A stretch of DNA of 40,603 nt from contig NZ_AP018314.1 of NCBI RefSeq assembly GCF_002368075.1, positions 3,546,439 to 3,587,041 of the forward strand, written 5' to 3'. Positions 17,304 to 25,966 of this stretch are shown here, one piece after another. How positions within the stretch are numbered: position 1 is the stretch's first letter; the number at the start of each line of letters is the position of its first letter. Made by a program: the position numbers and the translations under genes. Below the pieces are notes generated by a model that was not told the origin of the DNA, made no database searches, and saw only the letters and a program-made list of their open reading frames with translations. The stretch is from Sphaerospermopsis kisseleviana NIES-73. GTDB lineage: Bacteria; Cyanobacteriota; Cyanobacteriia; Cyanobacteriales; Nostocaceae.

Positions 17304-18107
17304 ATGTATCAAACAGATCCGCCCTTAGCGGCCAAAGAAACATTACCCACAATGTATGATCTGCCTAGCGAAGATCCAGAGGAGAAAGGTTTGCCAGATC
17401 AATTTCATTTATTGCAACCACAATTATTAGCAGATACATTTCTTCCTCCTCATTATAAACAAGAGGAACTTTTTACAGGAAGTGACATAAATCTGTATTT
17501 TGATTCTCGTCATCCATTGTGGTATAAACGCCCAGATTGGTTTGCGGTTGTGGGTGTTCCTTATTTGTATGAAAAAAAAGATTTGCGCTTAAGTTATGTA
17601 GTATGGCAAGAATCTGTTAATCCTTATATTGTGGTAGAGTTGTTATCACCAGGAACAGAAAAAGAAGATTTAGGTCAAATGTTGCGAGATGTGGAAAAAC
17701 CACCTGGTAAATGGGAAGTTTATGAAAAGATTTTAAGAATACCTTATTATGCGATATTTGATCGTTATCAATCAGAATTTAGGATGTTTGAATTAAGGGG
17801 CGATCGCTATATTGAAACTTTGCGTTCTACACCTTCAGATCCTAATTCTCGTTTTTGGATTCCTGGGTTAGAATTAGGTTTAGGAATTTGGCAAGGGAGT
17901 TATAAAAATGTACAAATGCCCTGGTTACGATGGTATGATCAAAATGGTAATTGGGTGTTAACTCCCGCAGAACAGGAAAGAGAAAAAGCAGAACAAGAAA
18001 GACAGCGTGCAAACCAAGAAAGACAACGTGCAGAACAGGAAAGACAGAAAAAAGAAAAATTAATTGCCCAACTGCGTGCTTTAGGTGTAGAACCTGATAT
18101 AGATTAA
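17304..18107 (+). CDS. Uma2 family protein with charged coiled-coil tail
   Basis: A 267-residue, more divergent Uma2 member. The core has YKRPDWFAVVGVPYL, NPYIVVELLSPGTEKEDLG and a GKWEVYEKILRIPYYAIFD segment, matching the Asp, Glu and Lys strands and helix of the PD-(D/E)XK-like fold. Residues about 225-260 form a tail of EQERQRA-type repeats (EREKAEQERQRANQERQRAEQ), a highly charged helix found on many cyanobacterial Uma2 proteins and probably for self-association. It is not closely related to the two upstream copies. The start ATG at 17304 follows TTGAGGATATTC, with a GAGGA ribosome binding site. The gene stops 5 bp before a 66-bp inverted repeat. Confidence 0.85.
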   Translation: MYQTDPPLAAKETLPTMYDLPSEDPEEKGLPDQFHLLQPQLLADTFLPPHYKQEELFTGSDINLYFDSRHPLWYKRPDWFAVVGVPYLYEKKDLRLSYVVWQESVNPYIVVELLSPGTEKEDLGQMLRDVEKPPGKWEVYEKILRIPYYAIFDRYQSEFRMFELRGDRYIETLRSTPSDPNSRFWIPGLELGLGIWQGSYKNVQMPWLRWYDQNGNWVLTPAEQEREKAEQERQRANQERQRAEQERQKKEKLIAQLRALGVEPDID

Positions 18108-18112
18108 AATTC

Positions 18113-18178
18113 AGATCCCCGACTTCTGCGATTAATTATAATTTTTTAGAAAATATGAAATTAAGAAGTCCGGGATCT
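18113..18178. repeat. 66-bp inverted-repeat element, copy A (3' side of the four-gene operon)
   Basis: The arms AGATCCCCGACTTCT (18113-18127) and AGAAGTCCGGGATCT (18164-18178) are complementary at 14 of 15 positions around a 36-bp AT-rich centre. It lies between the convergent Uma2 gene and the OmpA-like gene, 5 bp and 15 bp from their stops, so it may serve as a bidirectional terminator. A second element of exactly the same length is at 25967-26032. Confidence 0.85.
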
Positions 18179-18193
18179 TTAACATCTGATATA

Positions 18194-18955
18194 TTATTTT
18201 TTTCCTACTTCCTTTTCTTCTCCTAAACGAGTAAAACGAATTTCTATTCTTCTTCTTGTTTGATCATCTTGTTTATTTTTCACAGGTGCAATTTCTGCTA
18301 ATTGTCCATTTGGTAATATTAATTGTGCAGCAGAATAAGCACGAAATGATAAACCTTTTAATCTACCTTGTTTGTTTTGAATATCACGCAATATTTTCAC
18401 AACTGATAACGCACGCATTAAACCTAAATCAGCATTAGAACCTGATTGAAGTTTTGTAACTGGAAATGTGCCACTAACTACTTTTTCTAAATTGACATCT
18501 AAATTACTATTTGCTTTACCATTAGGTGTAGCATCTGTATGTCCAATTATTTCCACAACGTTAATACCATATTTGTTGCTGGTACTTTCTATTGCTGGTA
18601 CTATTTCTCTGAAAATATAGCTTAACATTTGAGGAGGTATTTCTGCACTACCTAACGCAAATCTATAATCACCTTGATCTTTGATAACTATGATTGGTGG
18701 TGCATCTGTGAGGCGTTTTTGATTATCTAACTCTCGTTTCAATTCCTCTACTTCTCTTTCTAAATCTTTAACTTTCAAAGGTAAATTGACTGAATTTTTA
18801 TCAGGTTTATTTTGAACATTAGTTATTTGTGATATGATAATAGTGAGAAATAAAAATAACACTAAGATCATAAACGCATTGGACATTAAATCAGTAAATG
18901 CTTGCCAAACGTTTAACTCTTCATTGTATTCAGTGTAGCGTGAACGACGTGCCAT
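18194..18955 (-). CDS. MotB/OmpA-type stator-like protein (ZorB-like)
   Basis: A 253-residue inner-membrane protein with a periplasmic peptidoglycan-binding domain. The N-terminus WQAFTDLMSNAFMILVLFLFL places an Asp (D22) at the start of a single membrane helix (about 26-44), the position of the ion-binding Asp in MotB, ExbD and ZorB. A coiled coil (KVKDLEREVEELKRELDNQ, 61-79) follows. The OmpA-like domain spans 95-243, with GHTD (138-141), NADLGLMRALSV (174-185) and RRRIEIRF (234-241) as peptidoglycan-contact motifs. It is the last gene of the operon, 54 bp after the MotA-like gene, so the two likely form a 5:2-type ion channel complex. ZorB is the closest analogue by architecture; ordinary OmpA/MotB proteins are the alternative. 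Confidence 0.88.
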   Translation of the reverse strand: MARRSRYTEYNEELNVWQAFTDLMSNAFMILVLFLFLTIIISQITNVQNKPDKNSVNLPLKVKDLEREVEELKRELDNQKRLTDAPPIIVIKDQGDYRFALGSAEIPPQMLSYIFREIVPAIESTSNKYGINVVEIIGHTDATPNGKANSNLDVNLEKVVSGTFPVTKLQSGSNADLGLMRALSVVKILRDIQNKQGRLKGLSFRAYSAAQLILPNGQLAEIAPVKNKQDDQTRRRIEIRFTRLGEEKEVGKK

Positions 18956-19009
18956 AATTTCATGCTTTTACATTACAAAACAATATTGATAAACTTATTT
19001 GGTTTAAAT

Positions 19010-21151
19010 TCATGATTCAGGTGTCTTTATTACCTGTCTGAGTTGGTTGATAGAAACTTTAGTATCCTGTAAACTTTTATTACATTCTTGAATATTTTTA
19101 ATGATTATCTCTAAACCTTGTTCATTTATATTTGTTTGCTTGTTGATACCCTGAAGGATATTATTATTTACTTTTTGATATTCTGAAGTTAATTGAGTGT
19201 TGTTATTTTCTAATAGGTTGATCAAATCTACTTTAATAGTCTCCATCTTCATGCTAAATTGATTAGTAGATCCTTCAAGATTGTTGATTAAAGTCTGAAA
19301 TTGCTGTTGATTATGATCAAGGTTTTGGGAAAGATGAGAAATAAAGCGATCGCCTAAATTATCAAATGCTAAATTCATCTGTTCTGTATTATATTTGACA
19401 GACTCTAATAATTGATTCAGAGCAATTTGTTCTTGAGACAAGTTAGAAATAAAGCGATCGCCTAAATTATCAAATCCTAAATTCATCTGTTCTGTATTGT
19501 ATTTGACAGACTCTAATAATTGATTCAGGGCAATTTGTTCTTGAGACAAGTTAGAAATAAAGCGATCGCCTAAATTATCAAATGCTAAATTCATCTGTTC
19601 TGTATTGTATTTGACAGACTCTAATAATTGATTCAGGGCGATTTGTTCTTGAGACAAGTTAGAAATAAAGCGATCGCCTAAATTATCAAATGCTAAATTC
19701 ATCTGTTCTGTATTGTATTTGACAGACTCTAATAATTGATTCAGGGCGATTTGTTCTTGAGACAAGTTAGAAATAAAGCGATCGCCTAAATTATCAAATG
19801 CTAAATTCATTTGTTCCGTATTATGTTTAACAAGTTCTGTATTATATTTCACAAATTCCAATAATTGATTTAGTGAAACATCTACATGACTTAAACTATC
19901 AGCTTTATCACTAACTTTTATTTCTACTTGCTCAAGTTTAGTCATAGCTTCAGATAAACTATTAGCACCTTGTTGGAGTTGAGGAATAATTTCACTTAAC
20001 TGAACTTGATTATTTTGATGTAACCCTAATAATTGAACAGAAGTTTGATTAACAACTTTAATATCCTCCCCTAAATTGATTAAATTATTACTTAAACTCT
20101 CCATTTGTGCCAACAAATTTATAATCAAATCAGTTGTTTCAGCCAAACTTGCAGCAGATTCAGAAAATTTTTGTTGTGTATTACTTAAATGCTCTGTAGC
20201 ATTTGATAACTTTAAAGGAAAATCACTTTTATTAAAATTTTCAGCCGCATCTTTAAAAACTTGGGATGTTTGTTGCATTTCCGTCATCGAATCTTGCAAA
20301 TTATTTATTGAATATTTAAACTCATCCGCAGCACCAGAAATAGTTCCAGCAGCAGCATCAAATTTTTCATAAACTCGTCTAGCTAAATCCATAGTTTGTT
20401 TATTTCCATCAGCAATTTGTTGTGCTACCTTACCCATAGATTTTTCTACCGCTTCGCGCACTACTCGACCAAAATTTGTTAAAAATTCATCCTGCTGATC
20501 TACCATTCTATTAACTATTCTATCAAGACGAGTATCACCTTGCACTTGTGGAAAATAAATATTATCTAGATAATCTTCCAAAGAACTAAGCAGACGATAT
20601 TTAGCAAGTCCACTATTAAAAATGAAATTGACTACCGTTAACAAAGCACTAAATAATAATCCCGTTAGACTGGTAGTAAAAGCAATACTCATTCCTTCTA
20701 ATGGTTTCTTTAATTCAGCAACTAAATTACTGACATCACTAGCATTAGTTTGATTAATTGCTTGACTGAGAGTAGATAAATTAATAGTAATACCTAAAAA
20801 AGTACCAAGTAACCCAAATGCTAACAATAAATTGGGTAAGATGCGACATAAATAATCTATTTGTTCACAGGTGAAACCCTTGATTTTTTCTTGACTATAA
20901 ACTTGATCAATTAATGCTGTTGTATTTACCTGTTCTAATTGTTGAGATGCTTGTTTAAATCTCTCCTCTAATGTTTCAATAATTTTTAACCGTTTCCCAG
21001 GTGCTTGTTTTTTAATCAATCTTTGAATTTTATTACTCAAATCCATTAAATATTTGTAAAGAGATATCCTAAGAAAAATAGTTACCAGAGATGGAAGAAT
21101 CACAAGAACAACAGTGATAAAAATTAAATAAGGTGGTAGGGGTGGAATCAT
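19010..21151 (-). CDS. MotA/TolQ/ExbB channel protein with long repeat coiled-coil tail (ZorA-like)
   Basis: A 713-residue protein from the ATG at 21151, which has AAAGG eight bases upstream; an ATG at 21211 would add 20 residues but has no ribosome binding site. TM1 is residues 8-28, TM2 about 107-125 (LLLAFGLLGTFLGITINL) and TM3 about 154-178 (MSIAFTTSLTGLLFSALLTVV), the conserved MotA/ExbB channel helices. From about 210 to the end it is almost entirely helical and coiled-coil, with methyl-accepting-like heptads and five tandem 36-residue repeats at about 427-613. ZorA of Zorya has the same plan: a proton channel plus a long cytoplasmic tail. It follows the tubulin-like gene and precedes its MotB-like partner. 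Likely role: ion-driven motor or force transducer; target unknown. Confidence 0.85.
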   Translation of the reverse strand: MIPPLPPYLIFITVVLVILPSLVTIFLRISLYKYLMDLSNKIQRLIKKQAPGKRLKIIETLEERFKQASQQLEQVNTTALIDQVYSQEKIKGFTCEQIDYLCRILPNLLLAFGLLGTFLGITINLSTLSQAINQTNASDVSNLVAELKKPLEGMSIAFTTSLTGLLFSALLTVVNFIFNSGLAKYRLLSSLEDYLDNIYFPQVQGDTRLDRIVNRMVDQQDEFLTNFGRVVREAVEKSMGKVAQQIADGNKQTMDLARRVYEKFDAAAGTISGAADEFKYSINNLQDSMTEMQQTSQVFKDAAENFNKSDFPLKLSNATEHLSNTQQKFSESAASLAETTDLIINLLAQMESLSNNLINLGEDIKVVNQTSVQLLGLHQNNQVQLSEIIPQLQQGANSLSEAMTKLEQVEIKVSDKADSLSHVDVSLNQLLEFVKYNTELVKHNTEQMNLAFDNLGDRFISNLSQEQIALNQLLESVKYNTEQMNLAFDNLGDRFISNLSQEQIALNQLLESVKYNTEQMNLAFDNLGDRFISNLSQEQIALNQLLESVKYNTEQMNLGFDNLGDRFISNLSQEQIALNQLLESVKYNTEQMNLAFDNLGDRFISHLSQNLDHNQQQFQTLINNLEGSTNQFSMKMETIKVDLINLLENNNTQLTSEYQKVNNNILQGINKQTNINEQGLEIIIKNIQECNKSLQDTKVSINQLRQVIKTPES
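19313..19873 (-). repeat. 108-bp (36-codon) tandem repeat, five copies, in the MotA-like gene
   Basis: Five in-frame units each start with LNQLLE and contain FDNLGDRFIS. Three are almost identical, the first in translation order has a seven-residue insertion (ELVKHNT) and the last diverges at its end. Each unit carries one GCGATCGC octamer, at 19346, 19454, 19562, 19670 and 19778, exactly 108 bp apart. The near-identity implies recent expansion, and copy number may vary between strains. Confidence 0.95.
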
Positions 21152-21222
21152 AAAAAATACCTTTGGTAGTGCGGAAAGATGGTTAAAAGTGGGTAGATGT
21201 GAACTACCCATAACAAGATATT

Positions 21223-24200
21223 TTAGGTTAGATATTTGTCAAGAATTTTTTGCATTTGTATCTGATAATATTCTTGAGGAATCAAGTTATTATCAAATAA
21301 CTCTTTTAAACGCGCTAATTCTGAGCGTAATTTATCTTGATTTTGAGTATCAGAATTATCCAGAGGAGAACTAGCTACTATTTCCCCAACAAGAGCTTTT
21401 TGATTTTCGATTTTATCTCTAGGTGGAAGTGAATTTTGATTTCTATTTTTAAACATTGCTTCCATCTTCTTCCAAAAACGATTTATTACCCCCTCTTTGA
21501 TTGTAGGTTGCATATTATCTGGTGAAACATAGACTTTTTGGATATAGGGAAAATTAGGACTATCTTCCGGTATTTTTTTCAGTTTATCTGGAAATTGCCT
21601 GAGTTTAGGTAGATATTCATTATCCCATAATGTGGGATCATTTTGCATATCAGAAATTACATCATCTAATATCTTTTGTAAAGTATTCGCCATATTGCGG
21701 TTATTAGCTAAATCTTCTAAAGCTTGCATCCAATTTGCACTCACCGCAGCAGTGTAATAACTATCTCGGAAAGAGTCATAATGTTGAAATTCTACCTCCT
21801 GATTTTCCTGATTTTCGTTTAACAATTCCAAAGCTAAACAGGGATAAAAAATATCCTCCACTTGTTCAATTATTCTTGCATCAGGGGGAATGATATCAGA
21901 AAAAGAAGCGCGAGCATCATTGTGTAAAAAAGATGTACCAGAATTTTGTTCTCTGATATATGGGTTTCGCATTCTTTCTAGACTACTAATTAATCTCAAT
22001 GGAAAACCTGCATACTCATTGACAATTAAAATTTCATCATCTGCTTGTATTGCTTTTAAAACACTTGAGGAAATTCCTAAATCTTGTGTTAGCAGTTTTT
22101 TAAATTCTGTCACATCTGATTCGTCTGTATCTTTATATCCTATTAATTTACTACTTTTAGCAGGATCATCTCGAAAATAAGGATCATTCAAATTTAACCT
22201 CAGTAAAGGTTGAGCTTCCTGCATAATTTGTGTTAACCGAGTAGCACCTGCGGAGGAAGAATATTTTTTCATGAAGCGTTTAATCACAGAATTAACAATA
22301 TTGCTACCACGAAAAGCAAATATTTTCACAACTTTGGGATCAATTTCCTGTTTTATTTGAGAGTATGTAACTCTTTCTCGATTGAGTAAAAATGCCAAGG
22401 ATGGATCTTTACCAGTTGCTTCGGTAATCGCTGAACTTGCTAATACTAATTGAGAACGCAGATCATTTTCCGGTAACATTGTTTGATAGCAAAGTTCTAT
22501 ATCTTCACTATCAAAAATAGCCTCCCCACTCATTTCATCAAAATTCAATTGTTTTAATTCTCGTTCCTCTTTTTCATAAGCACTTTGTAAGTCTTCTATC
22601 AAACTGCTAAAAGCCGCAACTTGTTTTTCTCTTTCTTGAATGTGCTTTTGTAAATGATTAACTATTTTCAGTGTCTCTTGTAAAACTGTTAAATCAAAAT
22701 TATGCCTGATCAGTTTACAAACTTCCTGAATAGCTTTTTTAGATTCATCTTGAAATTGGCTATTTTTTAAATTGCCAATCAGCATAAATTTATTTTCCAG
22801 TTCTTCAATTATTTGGTCAGTATTATCCCATTTTCTTTCTACATCTTCTATGCGTTTCATTCCCCCACAATCAGTTATGGATTCTTGCAAATCTCGTTGA
22901 TATTTATGCAGTTCATGTTGCAGTGCTTCTAACCAATTACGGGTATTTCTAATAGAAAATTTAGCTTCTATGGGTGTAAGTAGCTTAATCAAATAATCAT
23001 CAATATTGGTATTAAGTTCTTTGGCAATTTTAGGGGCAGATTGAATTAATTTTGTTAACCAATAACCGCGAATACTTTCCGTTTCTCCTGGTTGTACAGT
23101 ACGGAATTGTTTAGTAAATTCTGTGGCTAACTGTTGCCTAACATTTGTCCGATCATCTTTATTTTTACATTCAGAGATTAATTTTAATAATTTAGTTTGC
23201 CAAGCTTTCAAACTATTACTAAAAGTCTTGCTAGATTCTTCTACAGACTCGGATAATTTATTAATTAATCCATCACGTTTTGCTAGATCACTTTGCCAGT
23301 GATTTTGAATCAAAAATTGTTCAAGTAAGTTGACAGGATCAGGACTTTGACCTTTACCATTTAACCAAAATCTAACTAATTCTGAACTGACTTTAGTTAA
23401 GGCTATTTGAATGATCGTATCACGGGGAAAATAAATGGCAGAAAGTCCAAATGTTAAGTATCTTTGGGTATTAGGGCGGGGGTGTTTATCTGGTTGAATT
23501 ATGTGTTGTAAAAAATTATCTCGATTTCCTTTAACTACTGAACCAAGTTCACCAGAAAATTCTAAGGCTATTTTATGGGCAATCACATTACATAGTTTAC
23601 CTTGGGTGAGTATTTCATATTCTCCACCAGTCTGATTAGATAGCAAATAAGCATAATCAAAAGGTGGACGTTTTTCTTTAATAATGGACAGATTCTCAAT
23701 ATCATAACAAGCTGCAAATTCTGTACCAGGATTACTGTAATGGTTTAATTCTTTTAATGCAGCATAAGTATTAGCATTCATGTTAGGAGTATTACCATAC
23801 AATTCTGGACTAATTACTAAATAGCCAAAAATGCGAGCGCCTTGATCCCCATAAAGATTTCTTAAACTATAAGCAACATCCAAAAACATTCCGCTTCCCG
23901 TACCACCACAAAGAGAACCAACAACAAAAATACTTAATCCCGGTTCTATTTTAAAACCTGATTTTAGTAATAAAGATTCGTGTCCTCTGGTGCGTCTTTC
24001 TGCTGTTTCAATTGCTGTTTTCACCTTTTGATAGTTGTGAAAAAATGCTAATCTTCCTACAGGTCTAATACCTTTTGCTCCCTCTTCCACTGCTTTAATA
24101 TTCCGCAATAACTGAGGAGGGAACCAGATCCCAATATGATCATAAGGTCCGTAACTATTATATTCTGAACGTCGTTCTAGTCCGTCCACAAACATGGTGA

Positions 24201-24483
24201 CATCTTTCGATGACATGGTAGCACTGACTTTTTCAGCTTCTTTAAAACTTAAATCCACACCATGATAGCTACTTCCTGTTCTAATACCTGTAACTTGGGT
24301 TGATGCTTTATCTGTGTCAATATGAACAAAACTGACAATTGGTAAATTATTTAAATCTCCATAACGGTCAACAATTAACCGTCTAATTCGCATTAAAACA
24401 TCTCTACCAGTACCACCCAACCCGATACAAATTGTACGGTTAATTCCTCTATATTGAGTTTCGTTTGTTGTTGCTTGATTCAT
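21223..24483 (-). CDS. Tubulin/FtsZ-like GTPase (Tubulin_2 type) with coiled coil and SHOCT-like C-terminus
   Basis: A 1086-residue cytoplasmic protein. The N-terminal GTPase has the first nucleotide loop GLGGTGRDVL (21-30) and the tubulin signature CGGTGSGMF (192-200), corresponding to GGGTG(T/S)G of FtsZ and tubulin, plus IRPVGRLAFF (139-148). This matches the Tubulin_2 or FtsZ-like-1 family, much larger than FtsZ. A helical middle region (about 480-660) contains coiled coils (EREKQVAAFSSLIEDLQ). The final ~32 residues (LARLKELFDNNLIPQEYYQ, then KILDKYL) look like a SHOCT motif, a short oligomerisation/tethering helix pair. It starts 17 bp after the vWA gene and ends 11 bp before the longer form of the MotA-like gene. 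Assembly into filaments or coupling to the membrane motor is inference. Confidence 0.85.
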   Translation of the reverse strand: MNQATTNETQYRGINRTICIGLGGTGRDVLMRIRRLIVDRYGDLNNLPIVSFVHIDTDKASTQVTGIRTGSSYHGVDLSFKEAEKVSATMSSKDVTMFVDGLERRSEYNSYGPYDHIGIWFPPQLLRNIKAVEEGAKGIRPVGRLAFFHNYQKVKTAIETAERRTRGHESLLLKSGFKIEPGLSIFVVGSLCGGTGSGMFLDVAYSLRNLYGDQGARIFGYLVISPELYGNTPNMNANTYAALKELNHYSNPGTEFAACYDIENLSIIKEKRPPFDYAYLLSNQTGGEYEILTQGKLCNVIAHKIALEFSGELGSVVKGNRDNFLQHIIQPDKHPRPNTQRYLTFGLSAIYFPRDTIIQIALTKVSSELVRFWLNGKGQSPDPVNLLEQFLIQNHWQSDLAKRDGLINKLSESVEESSKTFSNSLKAWQTKLLKLISECKNKDDRTNVRQQLATEFTKQFRTVQPGETESIRGYWLTKLIQSAPKIAKELNTNIDDYLIKLLTPIEAKFSIRNTRNWLEALQHELHKYQRDLQESITDCGGMKRIEDVERKWDNTDQIIEELENKFMLIGNLKNSQFQDESKKAIQEVCKLIRHNFDLTVLQETLKIVNHLQKHIQEREKQVAAFSSLIEDLQSAYEKEERELKQLNFDEMSGEAIFDSEDIELCYQTMLPENDLRSQLVLASSAITEATGKDPSLAFLLNRERVTYSQIKQEIDPKVVKIFAFRGSNIVNSVIKRFMKKYSSSAGATRLTQIMQEAQPLLRLNLNDPYFRDDPAKSSKLIGYKDTDESDVTEFKKLLTQDLGISSSVLKAIQADDEILIVNEYAGFPLRLISSLERMRNPYIREQNSGTSFLHNDARASFSDIIPPDARIIEQVEDIFYPCLALELLNENQENQEVEFQHYDSFRDSYYTAAVSANWMQALEDLANNRNMANTLQKILDDVISDMQNDPTLWDNEYLPKLRQFPDKLKKIPEDSPNFPYIQKVYVSPDNMQPTIKEGVINRFWKKMEAMFKNRNQNSLPPRDKIENQKALVGEIVASSPLDNSDTQNQDKLRSELARLKELFDNNLIPQEYYQIQMQKILDKYLT

Positions 24484-24500
24484 AGTTTTTACCCTGAATA

Positions 24501-25649
24501 CTATTTTTTGATTTTGATGGTTATTTCGTGTTCGCGCTGGCGTTTATCTGGACAATTTAAGGTAAAGTTAAAATTTGTGATCAGAGTTCTTGATTTTACT
24601 TTTTTGTTGTTGAGTTCAATCTTAGAATCTGATGTAGGAACTAGATAAAGTTTTTCTCCTTTACGTTCTAAATAAGCTTGTAATTCTCCACTGGGACAGT
24701 CTATAGAATCTACACAGGTAGGATCATATTCACCAATTGCAATTTTTTTATTATTTGGTAATCTACATATTTGTTCTTCATGTTCTCCATTCGATTCAAA
24801 CTTGACTCGCACATCCCATTTTTTTTGTAATTTGGCAAATTTGAAGATACTCCAACAGGCAGCAGCCAATATTAATAATAAAATGAAACTGGGTAGCCAT
24901 AACTGTTTCAGCAAATAAGGATTAACTAAACAAGTTTCTTGACCTCCTGGTGCTGGTGTACAAAATTCTTGAACCGTAGGATTTAGGTCTATTACAGATA
25001 GTGTATAATCTTTATTATCTTGATTTTTAATGATAAGCGATCGCTCTTTTAAAGGCAAAGTATTCAACCAATTTTGTCTTTCTTGACTTTCCAGGGATGT
25101 AGCAATTCTAAACGGACTATCACGAGGGGTTTCTATCCAAACTTCTGACGTAATTCCTGGCTTTGTAAATAACGGTGCATCAGTAACCCAAACAACCGAC
25201 TGGGGTTTAATTGGTTGATTTTTCGTCAGCCGATTTTGATTAATCTGTGCTATACCTTGATATACTGTTAACTCTGCCCTTTGAATATCTGTACCATAAC
25301 GATTTGGATCATAATTTAACGGAATTTTCGCTAAAATTTTATTAATATTTTCTATATTTTTATGATTAAAATATATCGGTGTTCCCAATGGATTTTCTAG
25401 AGAAATCACATCATCAGAAACCACATTTTGAGCAAAAGGAACAACATAAACAGAATCTCCCGGTTTGAGACTGTCTTCAACTATTTGACGTAACCGAATA
25501 CGTCCTTGGTCATTTAAACCCACACTTTCCGTTACATCAATGGCCAACACAACATCACGTTTACCCCCTCCTAAGAGGGACACTAACCGCAAACCATCCT
25601 TTTGTGTGCCTGTCAGTGGTTGTCCAGGGGCAATTTTTGTCAAAGTCAC
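24501..25649 (-). CDS. Membrane-anchored von Willebrand A domain protein
   Basis: A 382-residue protein, first gene of the operon, initiated at a GTG at 25649 (an in-frame TGA lies 12 bp upstream). The vWA domain spans about 32-225 with an intact MIDAS: DVTES (D38, T40, S42), T120 in RYGTD and D157 in VTDAP. Two Cys (230, 240) precede one membrane helix (250-269, LWLPSFILLLILAAACWSIF). After a basic flank (KFAKLQKKW) comes a ~100-residue beta-rich domain (IAIGEYD ... IELNNKKVKS) that loosely recalls an FHA fold, though this is tentative. The basic flank puts the C-terminus inside and the vWA domain outside, yet no signal peptide is seen. It probably binds a divalent-metal-dependent ligand and senses or anchors for the GTPase and channel. 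Confidence 0.82.
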   Translation of the reverse strand: MTLTKIAPGQPLTGTQKDGLRLVSLLGGGKRDVVLAIDVTESVGLNDQGRIRLRQIVEDSLKPGDSVYVVPFAQNVVSDDVISLENPLGTPIYFNHKNIENINKILAKIPLNYDPNRYGTDIQRAELTVYQGIAQINQNRLTKNQPIKPQSVVWVTDAPLFTKPGITSEVWIETPRDSPFRIATSLESQERQNWLNTLPLKERSLIIKNQDNKDYTLSVIDLNPTVQEFCTPAPGGQETCLVNPYLLKQLWLPSFILLLILAAACWSIFKFAKLQKKWDVRVKFESNGEHEEQICRLPNNKKIAIGEYDPTCVDSIDCPSGELQAYLERKGEKLYLVPTSDSKIELNNKKVKSRTLITNFNFTLNCPDKRQREHEITIKIKK

Positions 25650-25966
25650 AAACCCTATAACTCATTAAATAGTATATGTATAAATTTTATATCACAAATT
25701 ACACTACAAATAAATAGTAAGTCTAGTTTAAAAGATAAGTCTTATCATAGTATTTTTACTGTTTTTAATATACGTACATTTATATACATATATATTTACA
25801 AATGCATAAATTTAATATTATATGCACTCTTTCTAGTATTAGGTTTAAATAACAAAAATATAATCAGATATAATCAAATATTAACACCTGTAGCACAAAA
25901 ATATCATGAATTTTTGCCTATATTAATATTTTTAGTAACTATTTCCACATCGCTAAACCTGCATTT
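25650..25966. other. AT-rich upstream region of the four-gene operon
   Basis: Very AT-rich DNA with runs such as ATATACATATATATTTAC and no coding capacity on either strand. It must contain the promoter of the minus-strand operon; several TATA-like hexamers are present, so none can be singled out. The 5' leader of the vWA gene has no clear ribosome binding site. Confidence 0.6.

Noticed and set aside
19313-19873. CRISPR array
   Set aside because: Period 108 bp without distinct spacers; units are contiguous, in frame and part of a coiled-coil gene.
18194-21211. Complete Zorya anti-phage system
   Set aside because: Only ZorA- and ZorB-like architectures are present. No ZorC, ZorD helicase or ZorE nuclease lies nearby; the partners are instead a vWA and a tubulin-like protein.
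21152-21211. Upstream ATG start for the MotA-like gene
   Set aside because: It has no ribosome binding site, whereas the ATG at 21151 has AAAGG at good spacing and begins right before TM1; the upstream start remains possible.
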